DNA from: Escallonia rubra
Lineage: Eukaryota > Streptophyta > Magnoliopsida > Escalloniales > Escalloniaceae
Direction of reading: 5' to 3'
Assembly: GCA_033065855.1 (NCBI GenBank)
Contig: JAVXUO010001713.1
Coordinates: 62,001-126,000, forward strand
Length of the DNA stretch: 64,000 nucleotides
Below the pieces are notes generated by a model that was not told the origin of the DNA, did not search any database, and saw only the letters and a program-made list of their open reading frames with translations. The position numbers and the translations under genes were made by a program. Positions 37,148 through 47,161 of this stretch are shown piece by piece (the stretch's first letter is position 1; every line of letters starts with the position of its first letter).

Positions 37148-39490
37148 ATTACGCTTGTATGAGGGGGGGGGGGGGGTAATGTACCACCTCAACTTCTAAA
37201 AAAAAAATTTGCATTTCACCCAGGTCTGGTTCTACGACTCTCTCTCTCTCTGTAACTTGTCCTTCACAGTCTCTCACCCACTCCCAAAACGCAGATGACC
37301 GACGGCCCACACCACCCTCGACAGCAGACACCACCTCCTCGGCTCCTCCAGTCGACTCTCTCTGTTGAGCAGAGCTCAGATCTGGAACTAGTGGCCAAAG
37401 TAGAGCCGTGGAAGGGGACGGCGATGAGGTCTTCTTCTGTTCAGATCTGGAAGGATTAGTGACCGGCGAGTGGCGACGGCAAGGGATGGACTCCACCGGC
37501 CAAGAACCCACTGCAGGCAACAACACAGCGACGACCGATGACTGGCGACCGGCGATTTAGGTACGCATTTTTAGATTGCTAATTGATGATTTGCTTTCCT
37601 AATTAAGCATTTAGATTGTTGATTGAGCATTTCAAATAGTTAATTGGACATTTCAGATTGTTGATTGAGATTCCGTCAAGTCTTTGATTACTCTTCGTTG
37701 ATTTCCCAAATTCCAATTGATGTCTTAATAACGTCCATGGTGCGTAGAGGTGTTAAAGTGCCGGGCTTGGGCCGGCCCAGCCCGGGCCCAGAGGGCCAGA
37801 AAACGGGACGGGCCAGACATGGCTTCGGGCTTGAGAAATCGGGTCGGGCCTAGGCCCAAAGTTGGGAAATCCAAGCCCTGTCCAAGCCTAAGCCCTAGGC
37901 CCTAATTTTAGGGCCTGGCCGGGCCCTTTTTATTTTTATATATTCTTATTTTGTGTTGCAAAAATATTAACACATGAAATACATTTTTTGATAGACCCTC
38001 CTCCTTTTATGCGGGCTTGGGACCGACTGCTTGTAATTTTGGGAAAACAAGAATGATTAAGCATTTTCATCTAATCCATCTGCTCCTACTTTCTCTTATC
38101 AAACATTTTGCATTTTCTCTTGACATTTTCACTTAATTTCATACCACTGCTTTTTGTTATCTAAACTCAACAATGGATACCTACAAGGCTACAAAACTTT
38201 TTACAATGATATCTCTAAAAATTTCACTCAAACATACCTCTAGCGTTGCATTTTACGTAGTATTAGGTATCTCATTAGAAGCATGCATCATTAGACCACT
38301 TTTACTATGAACTTTTCCGTACTTTCTGGAGTTATGTTCCCCATTTCTATTGCCTAAATTGTGTTATTTCTAGTTCCTAGACAAACAAAGATATATTTTC
38401 TCTTAATAATTCCATAAAACTAGTATAGAAGAGGATTGCAAGTAAAATTTGATAAAGAAGTAGGAACCATCATCATGAGCTGAAAAGATATGTGTATGTC
38501 CAAAATATTAAATAAAAAGAAAAAAATATGAGAGGGAGAGAGAGAGAGAATGTGAGGCATGAGAAAGAATGGGAAATAAAAAAAAAGTGACTCAAAATGG
38601 TTTAGGGCCAAAGGGCCGGGCCAGAAATCAGGTTGGGGCCGGCCCGGGTTTTTTTGAAAATTTTCATGGCCTGGCCCTGGCCCTATGGACCAGGGCCGCA
38701 CTGTTCACCATTTAAGGCCTGGCCAGCCCAGGCTGTTTTAGGGCCGGGTCAGGCTGGCCCGCGGGCAGCCCGACCCTTTTGACATCTCTACTGGTGCGGT
38801 AGTAATTTGATTAACACTTGCAATGATTTCTTTGACTTCTATTTGTATATCAACTGCCATCACTATGTGACTACAGATTATTTCCTCCGTGCCATTGTCT
38901 ATTCACTGACTCTGGCAATCTACACAATGTTTTTTTCTCATGGCCCGTGTTCAAATTGTCTATGTCCTTACAGTTCTTGTGGCTCTTGCCAAGGATTCCT
39001 AAACTAGATCTTAATCTTGGAATCTTGGTTAATAGCTTATAGCTTCTTTTGACCCTAATTAAAGGGGAAAATGAATGACAACTGGAAGGAACATTGAAAA
39101 ATGAGAAAGAGGCAGTAAAAACTTGTTTAGGATGAACAATCATGTGTTCATTATACGAATAAGATGTTACGAGCTCTGTCACTCGTGATACATATGCATT
39201 AGCAGTCACTGATGGATAAGAACCCCCCCCCCCCCCCCCAAAAAAAAGGAAAATGGAAAATGGGTTTTTCTATTTAGGTTTTGGAATTATTATTGAGCAC
39301 GACTTGAACACATTATTGTCCCTCGATCGGAAAGAAACACTTCGAGATGTTGCTCAGCACTGATGGCAGGAACCTTTAGCATGCCTTGGTATAAGTAAAA
39401 AGGGAAAAGACTTAAAAAAAGTTAAATCAGTACTGTTTAAACTTCAAAATCTAGTTATTGCTGTGTTTTATTTTTAGCACCCCCCGGAGC
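37148..39490. mobile_element. Unclassified insertion inside the solo LTR
   Basis: Compared with the intact LTRs at 46676 and 53695, the solo LTR is interrupted here. CGGAGCA occurs at both edges (about 37127 and 39484), suggesting a 7-9-bp target duplication. The left part (about 37190-37560) is exon-like, with CT-rich leader DNA followed by GC-rich sequence and a possible splice donor. A G-run lies at 37163-37176 and a C-run at 39223-39239. A hAT derivative is nested within. I could not define terminal repeats, so the class is unknown. Confidence 0.4.
37745..38790. mobile_element. Non-autonomous derivative of the neighbouring hAT element
   Basis: Terminal inverted repeats are TAGAGGTGTTAAA on the left and TAGAGATGTCAAA on the right (reverse-complemented). 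The 8-bp flanks match at 7 of 8 positions (37737-37744 ATGGTGCG; 38791-38798 CTGGTGCG). Both ends carry GGGCCGGGC-type subterminal motifs like those of the full element at 41252-45434. The interior block CCCTCCTCCTTTTAT...GGGCTTGGGACCG (about 37996-38030) also matches that element (about 42028-42062). There is no transposase. This is an internally deleted member of the same family, mobilisable in trans. Confidence 0.88.
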
Positions 39491-39589
39491 AAAATCCTGA
39501 TTCCGCTAATGGGCACCCGTGGCCCCTAAATGACATGTCACTCCCAGGGAGCGCCACGTGTCGTTGATGACATCATCATCTAATACCCC

Positions 39590-39597
39590 TATAAATA
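39590..39597 (+). promoter_or_regulatory. TATA box of the solo LTR
   Basis: TATAAATA, at the same position relative to the LTR 3' end and to the upstream CACGTG motif as in the two LTRs of the complete element. Possible RNA polymerase II start about 30 bp downstream. Confidence 0.6.
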
Positions 39598-40229
39598 GGA
39601 GGCTTGAGAATTCATTTAAGGATTCTTCAAGACTTTCAGAACTCATATTCATTTTCTCACTCTAGAATTATGAAAGGAGAAACAGACAGAACCCCGATGT
39701 TGGACCTTGACTCTGGACCTGAGTATTGGACTTTGACTGTCGTCGTACATTCACCCCGCGTCGTCGCCCTCACAGCACTACCATTTTTAGGCTCTATCTG
39801 AAAAACCCTTGATCTCTGTCCTTACTCCATCCTTACTGTGTTCCACATCAGCATACTTGACATCTGATTTGAACTGCATTCCTTGTGGCACCTTCATGTT
39901 GACTGCGAACTCATTTCATTGGGATCAAAACTTTAACTTGAACTATCAGACTGACTGTGGATGAGTATTGAGAAAATTAACTTGTTCCCAACCTATTCTG
40001 GTCGCACCCAAAGGCCCACTGTGGTCGCACTTTGCATGACACGTCCGCACAAGCAACAGACATTTTCAACGCTCACAACCGGTCAAAGCGTGCACGCTCA
40101 AGTCACGTGCACTTCTTACTTCTTCTACGCGACTTCGTCGCCAAGAAACTCATCATCGTGCGACGCCGCATCACGCTTCGACCGTCGCACTTCGCACGTT
40201 ATCTGTCGATGCGCCATGGCACTTTCCCA

Positions 40230-40405
40230 ATGAGGTTGGCCTTGGCCTCCCCCTTGGGGTCGGCCTCGGCCTTGGCCTTCCCCTTGGGGTCGGCCTCGGC
40301 CTCCCCCTTGGGGTCGGCCTCGGCCTTCCCTTGGGGTTGGCCTTGGCCTGCCCATATGGGTTGGCCTTGGCATTCCCCCAAGGGTTGGCCTTTGGCCTCC
40401 ATCCT
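40230..40405. repeat. 5' LTR tandem array A (~30-bp GGCCTTGGCC... unit)
   Basis: Degenerate copies of a roughly 30-bp unit with CCCCTTGGGGTCGGCCTCGG. The matching array in the 3' LTR (51655-51860) has more and cleaner copies. Long open frames here in both senses are a product of the repeat and not genes. Confidence 0.85.
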
Positions 40406-40439
40406 TAGCACCTTCACTTCTCTTCAAGAGGCCTTGCAT

Positions 40440-40860
40440 CCTCCGCGACGCCCTGCGCCCGTCGTCCGGACGTCAACTCCGCGACCCCCATCGCCCGTCG
40501 TCTTGACGTCAACTCCGCGACGCCCGTCGTCCGGACGTCAACTCTGCGACCCCCATCGCCCGTCGTCCGGAAGTCAACTCCGCGACGCCCGTCGCCCGTC
40601 GTTCGGTGGTCAACTCCGCGACCCCCGTCGCCCGGACACAACTCCGCGACCCCCGTCGCCCGGACACAACTCCGCGACCCCCGTCGCCAGGACACAACTC
40701 CGCGACCCCCGTCGCCCGGACATAACTCCGCGACCCCGTCGCCCGGACACAACTCCGTGACCCCCGTCGCCCGGACACAACTCCGCGACCCCGTCGCCCA
40801 GACACAACTCCACGACGCTCATCATCCGTCGCCCGGACGTCATCTCCGTGACCCCCGTCA
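40440..40860. repeat. 5' LTR tandem array B (~28-bp CGCGACCCCCGTCGCCCGG unit)
   Basis: About fifteen variants of a 26-45-bp module combining CGTCGCCCG, GGACACAACTC and GGACGTCAACTC. The array recurs in the 3' LTR at about 51900-52275. It is GC-rich and CpG-dense with no protein signal. Confidence 0.87.
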
Positions 40861-40974
40861 TCGACGTCTGGGCGTCACACTCCAACACTTCGCCACGCCC
40901 GTGCGCCGCGCCGCTGATACAGCCGTGCCCCCAGGCTCTCTGTCACACTACCGTGCCCCCAGGCTCTCTGTCAC

Positions 40975-41243
40975 ACTACCGTGCCCCCGGCACTATACGC
41001 ACTCTGTCGCGCCCATGCGCCACCATTGACACCAACGTGCCCCCGGCACCTTACGCACTCTGTCGCGCCCATGCGCCACCATTGACACCAACGTGCCCCC
41101 AGCACCTTACGCACTCTGTCGCGCCCATGCGCCACCATTGACACAAACATGCCCCCGGCACCTTACGCACTCCGTCGCGCCCATGTGCCGCGCCATTGAC
41201 ATAGACGTGCTCCCGGCACCTTACTCACTTCATCGCGCCCATG
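40975..41243. repeat. 5' LTR tandem array C (56-bp unit)
   Basis: Copies of a 56-bp unit carrying GCACCTTACGCACTC and GCGCCCATGCGCCACC. The array is cut at its right end by the hAT insertion and is intact in the 3' LTR at about 52360-52640. Confidence 0.87.
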
Positions 41244-41251
41244 CGCCTTCA

Positions 41252-44200
41252 TAGAGATGTCAAAGGGCCGGGCTTGGGCCGGCCCAGCCCAAGCCCATCG
41301 GGCCTGCTAACGGGCCGGGCCGGGGCCGGGCCAAGAGAGGGGGAAAACGGGCCGGGCCGGGCCGGGCCTGGCGAAGGGAATCCTAGGCCTGGTCCAGGCC
41401 CAGGCCCTAAGCCCAATATTTAGGGCCGGGCTTGGGCCGGGCCCGGGCCTTTTTTTTTTTTTTCTTCATGTTATTCAATTTTAAAGATAGGGAGTTTTAG
41501 ATGCATATTACTTAAATGACCGGTCTGAACTGTTGAAACTTTGATTAAATCTTATTTAACATGCGCAACTTTCACAAAATGTTTTAATAGTAAACCAACT
41601 TCAAATTAATCAACCTAATGTTCTCAAAAATGAGAAAGTGATGAGGGCAAGCTTTGCTGATGTTTCTTGTTAGCAAATACTCAGTTTCTAGGGTTCTTTA
41701 AGTGGAAGAAACTTGCAAAGGCACAATGGAATGGCTAAGATCAGCAAGTTAGGAATATCTTACCTAACAAACTTCTTGATAAAGCCTAATAACCCTGCAA
41801 TTTCTTTATTCCAAATGTACAGTTTCTGAGCCCAAGGGCTAATGTAAGAATGTTTGCGAGAATATCGTTGATGATGATCTCTCATCGTGAACATGTATAT
41901 TTCGCAGACTTGTTATCTCTAAACACAGATTTTCTAAAAGTTATTTCAACAACATTTGAGATTGCCACCATTAAATCTTAGAAGTCTCTGGCTAAAGGTG
42001 TTCATTATAATAAATGTGTTCATAGGCCCTCCTCCTTTTATCCGGGCTTGGGACCGGCTGCTTGTAAACAAACAGGCGAAGTTACCTATTTTTTTATATA
42101 TACAAAAAAATATATATCTTGCGTGTAAAAAATTATTTTATATATATGGAAAAAAATATATTTTGTGAAAAAATTTATTCTTAAAACTCTAACAATCAAA
42201 ATAATAATGCATGTCTATCCAAAATATCAGCAATCAAAGATCAAGAAATCTGCAACGTCAACCAAAAGGATCAAAAGAGGAAAATAAAAACAAATTACCT
42301 AATCATCCGGAAGTACTTCAATATCCGAGTCACTGCTCTTCCTATCATCAATCGGTTTATCTTGCTCGCGGTATTTCGCATCAAGATAATCCTTCCAACA
42401 TACACATAGCTCGAGCGACTCGGGGTTAAGACGACTCCTCCTGTCATCCAAAACCCTCCCGCTTGCTGAAAATGCCGACTCTGAAGCAACCGTGGAGGCT
42501 TGCACTGGCAGTACATCCCGTGCAATTTGGGATAAAGTTTTATACATGTTTTGATTTTGTTTCCAAAAATTTAACAAATTAAAATTAATCTGTTCTTGCC
42601 TTGATAAATCAGAATAATGATCAGTATTTGCATATACACCAATCTCATTAAAAGAGGAAAAATTATACGAACCTCCCGAATTAGAAGTACCTTCACCTGG
42701 TAGTTGTCTTGCTACTAGATGTTCAAAGCCTTGAAGGTATGGCGCATAATACCTCTCAGCAGTGGATGATGATGTAGCTCGCCCGCGCACGTCAGCAGAA
42801 TTACGATAGAGGTTGAACAAGTCCTCAAACCTCTTGCTCACTTTTGCTGTGAGCAAGGTTGTGTCATCTGCTGTGTAGCGCATTAATTTCGATATCTCTT
42901 GTATCGAGGCGTTCACGCCATGCAACTTTAACCTAGGATCTAAACAAGTAGCCACAGTAAAAATAGCAGGCAGTTTCCTCCAATATTTATTAAATTTTTG
43001 ATCCATCACTTGTACTATTTCCCTAAAGGGTCCTATATATCTCCATTTTGTTAACATTGTAGCCATCTTCAGAATTTCTATTACAGCGAGAGGAGAGGTG
43101 GGATAGTACGTACCAGACAATAAATTGGTAGACGTGTAGAATACCTCCAAAAATTCAGCTAGGTATGTGGCCATCTGCCATTCCTCTTGAGTTGGCAAGC
43201 CGGCTGGGAACTGGGTTAGTAGAAAATGCGTGTAGACTTCTCGGTATGCCAGAATGTGTAAAAGCATGTGGTATGTAGAGTTCCACCTGTGGACCACATC
43301 TGTAACTGCTCTCCTGCGAGGCATATTATATTGAACACACAACGTTTTAAATTGTTGTGTTCTCAAACTCGAGCCATTAACATACGCTGTCATACCCCTC
43401 ATTTTGAGCAGAATATCTCCTGCAGCACCTAAACCATCTTGAACAATTAAGTTAATAATGTGACAAACACAACGAACATGAAATAATTCACCATCAAGTA
43501 CAGGTTGAAGCGTCTCCTTTAAAGCTGCAACAGCAGCTTTATTATTAGAAGCATTATCAAAACTAACACTCATAATCTTATCCTTAATTTTAAATGTGTT
43601 GCATGCTTTTAATATAAGAGTAGCAATGTTCATTCCATCGTGCGGATAAGGGAAGTGCTCGAAAGTGATGATTCTCTTGTGCATAACCCAATCTGCATCA
43701 ATCCAATGAGCGGTCACACAAGAATAACTAACAAAAGTATAAGGAGATTGCCAAATATCAGAAGTAAGACTAACTTTACCGTCAAATTTATCGAAATAAT
43801 CGATAAGGCGTGCTTTGGCAGCCTTGTACTGTCGGAGTGCATCGGACCTCGTTGTGTTTCTATGAACCTTTTTGTACAAAGGTTGAACGTAGGTGTTCAT
43901 ATATCTAGAGTGCTTAGGATTATCGGCAAAAGAAAAGGCTTGTTCATCGTGAATAACAAATTCAGCGAGACCGTCTCTTTGCTCTCGCTGATTATAAACA
44001 AATAACTTACCGTCAAAAGATAATTGCGTTTGGGTAGGTTCGACGTGGCCTTGTCGAGGTGCACACTGAGGGTAATGCCTGTTAAGATGTCCATTACCAC
44101 TACCAGTCGAAAATAATTTAAGACAGTACTTACATTGAGCTTTTCGGATGTCGTCCACCGTAATTAAGTCGAAATGATTCCAACACTCGGCTTTCTTCTT

Positions 44201-45434
44201 TTTCCCCCTTTGGACTTCTGGCACGTTATCGGAGGCATTGCTCGGCCCTTCTTCATCATGAGCAGGCATAGGGTTGAGATTATGCCACTGAGTAGTAGCT
44301 TCGCCAACCGAGCTGCGTCCTTGACTATAATGCGGGGGGTCTTCATCAGGCGTGTATTCAAAATCTGGAATGTTTTGATTGAACTCCCAATTGGCTTGGG
44401 TATCTATCATAGAGCCTGTACTCATTCGTCCACGAACGAATGGTTGTGTTGGTGCTTGGATTGGTGTTTCTGATGGCCGTGGCGCTGGCGCTTGTGCTGG
44501 TGGTGGTGCTTGCGATGATGATGATTTCTTTCGTGATGACGTTGCACGCCTCATTTTGTTCAATAATCCAGACATATTTCACGCTAAACTTTGTAAGAGT
44601 AACTAAATACACAAGTATAAGAGTAGTAATAAGAAATAACAATTAAAAGAATGAACGAGTAACAAATATTAGAGAGTTAGTAATTAAAAAGAATTTAGCA
44701 AGACTAGTAATTAATAAACAAGAGTACTAATTAGTAAATACTAGTAGTAATTAAAAGAATGAACGAGTAACAAATATTAGAGAGTAAGAGTAATTAAAAA
44801 GAATTTAGCAAGACTAGTAATTAATAAACAAGAGTACTAATTACTAAATACTAGTAGTAATTAGCAAGACTAGTAATTGGAGAGGAAACTAGTAGCAAAG
44901 CTTGTTGTGAGAGTAAGAAGAGAGTAAGAAGATTGGTGTGAAAAATTGGAGAGAAATGGTGTGAATTTATAGATTTTAGAAACTTCACAAAAGACCAAAA
45001 TACCCCTACAAACTATCCGTTTATAGTTGTTGGGGAGGGTAAGAGTGTAAAGGAGTTGAAAAATATAGGTTAGACTAAAATATCCCCCAAACTAGCCGTT
45101 ATATAGCTGTTGGGGGGGTAAAAGTGGAAGTTTGGAAAAGGGGGAGAAGAAAGGGGGGGAAAAGCAAAAGATTCAAAAAATGGTGGGGCCAAAACCGGGC
45201 CAAAAACCGGGCCGCAGACCGGGCCAGGTAACCGGGCCAAGCCCGGGCCGAAACCGGGCCGTAACCGGGCCGGGCCGGGCTGTTTTCCAGATTTTTCAGG
45301 CCTGGTCCAGGCCCAGGCCCCAGGCCCTATGTGTGCGGGCCGCTACTGTTCATCCACGGGGCCGGGCCAGCCCGGGCCGAAACCGGGCCGGGTCGGGCCA
45401 GCCCGCGGGCCGCCCGGCCCGTTTGACAACTCTA
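41252..45434. mobile_element. Full-length hAT (Ac-type) transposon inserted in the 5' LTR
   Basis: The termini TAGAGATGTCAAA and, reverse-complemented, TAGAGTTGTCAAA form a 13-bp inverted repeat with one mismatch. The perfect 8-bp target duplication CGCCTTCA flanks it (41244-41251 and 45435-45442). The 3' LTR shows the corresponding site without insertion (52624-52631). Subterminal zones of about 200 bp at both ends are packed with GGGCCGGGC motifs. One uninterrupted transposase frame lies inside on the minus strand. It inserted after the LTR element, because only one LTR carries it. Ends, frame and duplication are all intact, so it could be active. Confidence 0.95.
42299..44575 (-). CDS. hAT-superfamily transposase (BED zinc finger, hAT dimerisation domain), 758 aa
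   Basis: A single 758-codon frame without stops. The start ATG (44575) is followed by a Ser/Pro-rich, basic leader. A BED-type zinc finger lies at residues about 128-172 (CWNHF, C148, C151, H163, H167). The catalytic RNase-H-like core follows, with LTSDIWQSPYTFVSYSCVTAHWID and SFDNASNNKAAV-like blocks and CVCHIINLIVQDGL; the C-terminal dimerisation domain includes LLNFWKQNQ, ASTVASESAFSASGR and LCVCWKDYL. This is the normal order and length for Ac/Tag-type plant transposases that cut and paste DNA in the nucleus. No intron is needed. Individual catalytic acids were not verified by alignment. Confidence 0.95.
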   Translation of the reverse strand: MSGLLNKMRRATSSRKKSSSSQAPPPAQAPAPRPSETPIQAPTQPFVRGRMSTGSMIDTQANWEFNQNIPDFEYTPDEDPPHYSQGRSSVGEATTQWHNLNPMPAHDEEGPSNASDNVPEVQRGKKKKAECWNHFDLITVDDIRKAQCKYCLKLFSTGSGNGHLNRHYPQCAPRQGHVEPTQTQLSFDGKLFVYNQREQRDGLAEFVIHDEQAFSFADNPKHSRYMNTYVQPLYKKVHRNTTRSDALRQYKAAKARLIDYFDKFDGKVSLTSDIWQSPYTFVSYSCVTAHWIDADWVMHKRIITFEHFPYPHDGMNIATLILKACNTFKIKDKIMSVSFDNASNNKAAVAALKETLQPVLDGELFHVRCVCHIINLIVQDGLGAAGDILLKMRGMTAYVNGSSLRTQQFKTLCVQYNMPRRRAVTDVVHRWNSTYHMLLHILAYREVYTHFLLTQFPAGLPTQEEWQMATYLAEFLEVFYTSTNLLSGTYYPTSPLAVIEILKMATMLTKWRYIGPFREIVQVMDQKFNKYWRKLPAIFTVATCLDPRLKLHGVNASIQEISKLMRYTADDTTLLTAKVSKRFEDLFNLYRNSADVRGRATSSSTAERYYAPYLQGFEHLVARQLPGEGTSNSGGSYNFSSFNEIGVYANTDHYSDLSRQEQINFNLLNFWKQNQNMYKTLSQIARDVLPVQASTVASESAFSASGRVLDDRRSRLNPESLELCVCWKDYLDAKYREQDKPIDDRKSSDSDIEVLPDD

Positions 45435-45459
45435 CGCCTTCATCATGTCATCATGCCCC

Positions 45460-46335
45460 CGGGCACCACACTTATTCATCACACCATGCGCACCTTGCCT
45501 TGGTCATGGAACATGCTTCAACCCACTCTCCGGAGTGTACATCATCCGCGGGGATAGGCGACTCCTCCGGGACACTATCTCTGTCAGGGAGCTCTTCAAC
45601 TCCCCTTCCGCCAGGTAGACGGCTCCTCCGGGATGCTACCTTGACATGCTCCGAGTGCTCCGGCACAAGGACTCATCCGCGGGGATAGGCGACTCCTCCG
45701 GGACACTATCTCTGTCAGGGAGCTCTTCAACTCCCCTTCCGCCAGGTAGACGGCTCCTCCGGGATGCTACCTCGGCCAGTCAGGTAGACGGCTCCTCCGG
45801 GATGCTACCTTGACATGCTCCGAGTGCTCCGGCACAAGGACTCATCCGCGGGGATAGGCGACTCCTCCGGGACACTATCTCTGCCAGGGAGCTCTTCAAC
45901 TCCCCTTCCGCCAGGTAGACGGCTCCTCCGGGATGCTACCTCGGCCAGTCGGGTAGACGGCTCCTCCGGGATGCTACCTTGACTCGCTCCGAGTGCTCCG
46001 GCATAAGGACTCACCCGCGGGGATAGGCGACTCCTCCGGGACACTATCTCTGCCAGAGAGCTCTTCAACTCCCTTTCCGCCAGGTAGACGGCTCCTCCGG
46101 AATGCTACCTCGGCCAGTCGGGTAGACGACTCCTCCGGGATGCTACCTTGACATGTTCCGAGTGCTCCGGCACAAGGACTCACCTGCGGGGATAGGCGAT
46201 TCCTCCGGGACACTATCTCTGCCAGGGAGCTCTTCAACCCCCTTCCGCCAGGTAGACGGCTCCTCCGGGATGCTACCTTGGCCGGCCAGGTAGACGGCTC
46301 CTCCGGGATGCTACCTCGGCCTGCGGAATAGGCGA
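45460..46335. repeat. 5' LTR tandem array D (169-bp unit)
   Basis: Higher-order repeat with a 169-bp period, visible as recurring GGGGATAGGCGACTCCTCCGGG followed by CCAGGTAGACGGCTCCTCCG. Each large unit is itself made from related shorter modules. The same array lies in the 3' LTR at about 52735-53350. Minus-strand open frames at 169-bp intervals (45472, 45805, 45974) arise from the repeat and are not genes. Confidence 0.9.
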
Positions 46336-46699
46336 CTCCTCCGGGACACTATCTCCGTCAGGGTGCCTGCGTGACTGGCCTACGTGCTCCGGCACTGGGG
46401 GCTTGCGTCGGCACCCCTAGGGACTATGACCCCCGGGTCACTCCGAAACGGGAGCAGGTCTTCGGAGGGCATCGCCCCTAGTTCACCTGACAGCTGGGCG
46501 TCGGGTCTTCACCACCGCTGCCAGGCCTGTGGGACTCCGCAAGGGCTTGGATTGGAGGCTAGATCAAGGGGGTTCTCTGGCCACACCGATGCGGTGGGAG
46601 CCAGTCTTTCCAGACAGACAGAGCGACGCTGTGCGGGGCAGGCCGAGTGAATATGCGATCTGACAGTCCATGGAGCACCGGCACCCGTGGACCTCCCGG

Positions 46700-46766
46700 T
46701 GACGTGTCACTCCCGGGGAGCACCACGTGTCGGTTTATGACATCATCATCTCAATCTCTATAAATA
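46700..46766 (+). promoter_or_regulatory. 5' LTR promoter: TGACGTGTCA, G-box CACGTG and TATA box
   Basis: The core promoter shows GTGACGTGTCAC at about 46699-46710, a CCACGTGTC G-box/ABRE-like motif (CACGTG at 46724-46729), a TGACATCATCATC stretch, and TATAAATA at 46759-46766. The same order is kept in the 3' LTR and in the older solo LTR. Such ACGT-core motifs are bound by plant bZIP factors, so stress or ABA response is plausible but unproven. Confidence 0.65.
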
Positions 46767-47098
46767 GAGGTCTTGAGAATTCATTTGGACAGAACATAAC
46801 GGTTGGACTTCTTCTTCACTCTCACATTTTCACTTTCTCACTCTAGAATCCTAGAGAGAGAAACATACAGGACCCTGACTTTGGACCTAAGCATCGGACT
46901 GTAACTGTCATCGTGTATTCATCTCGCGCTATCGCCCTCGCAGCACTGCCACCCTCGAGTTCTGTCTGGGAAGCCCTTGGTCTCTGCCCTTGTTCCACCC
47001 TTGCTGTGTCTCACATCAACATACTTGGAAGCTGACTCGGACTGCAGCCTTTGTGGCACCTCCACGTAAGTACGAACCCACTTTCCTTGGCATCATTT

Positions 47099-47114
47099 TG
47101 GCAACTCTGCTGGG
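47099..47114 (+). promoter_or_regulatory. Putative primer-binding site (tRNA-Arg-like)
   Basis: Three bases after the 5' LTR end comes TGGCAACTCTGCTGGG. It resembles TGGCGACTCCACTGGG, the complement of the 3' end of plant tRNA-Arg(ACG) with CCA, with a few mismatches. Position and leading TGG suit a minus-strand primer site. The tRNA identity is from memory of tRNA sequences. Confidence 0.6.
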
Positions 47115-47161
47115 AGGTGAGCATCGTACTGCAGTCTGTCTATCTTTCGCACTCAGTCTCC

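Larger units (their letters stand above)
35834..39927. mobile_element. Solo LTR of the same retrotransposon family, with nested insertions
   Basis: It starts TGTTGCTATTCC and ends GGGATCA, flanked by the perfect 5-bp duplication AAACT (35829-35833 and 39928-39932). Its parts match the LTRs of the complete element next door: 36030-37145 corresponds to about 52290-53690, and 39495-39927 to about 53690-54116. The match includes the GGGATAGGCGACTCCTCC repeat motif, the CACGTG region and a TATAAATA box at 39590-39597. No internal region or primer site follows, so recombination between two LTRs most likely removed the rest. It is more diverged than the complete copy and holds two nested insertions. 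Confidence 0.8.

Noticed and set aside
40032-41141. Overlapping Pro/Arg/Thr-rich frames on both strands
   Set aside because: They follow the tandem arrays of the 5' LTR and recur in the 3' LTR (51848-52521) with different lengths; repeat artefacts.
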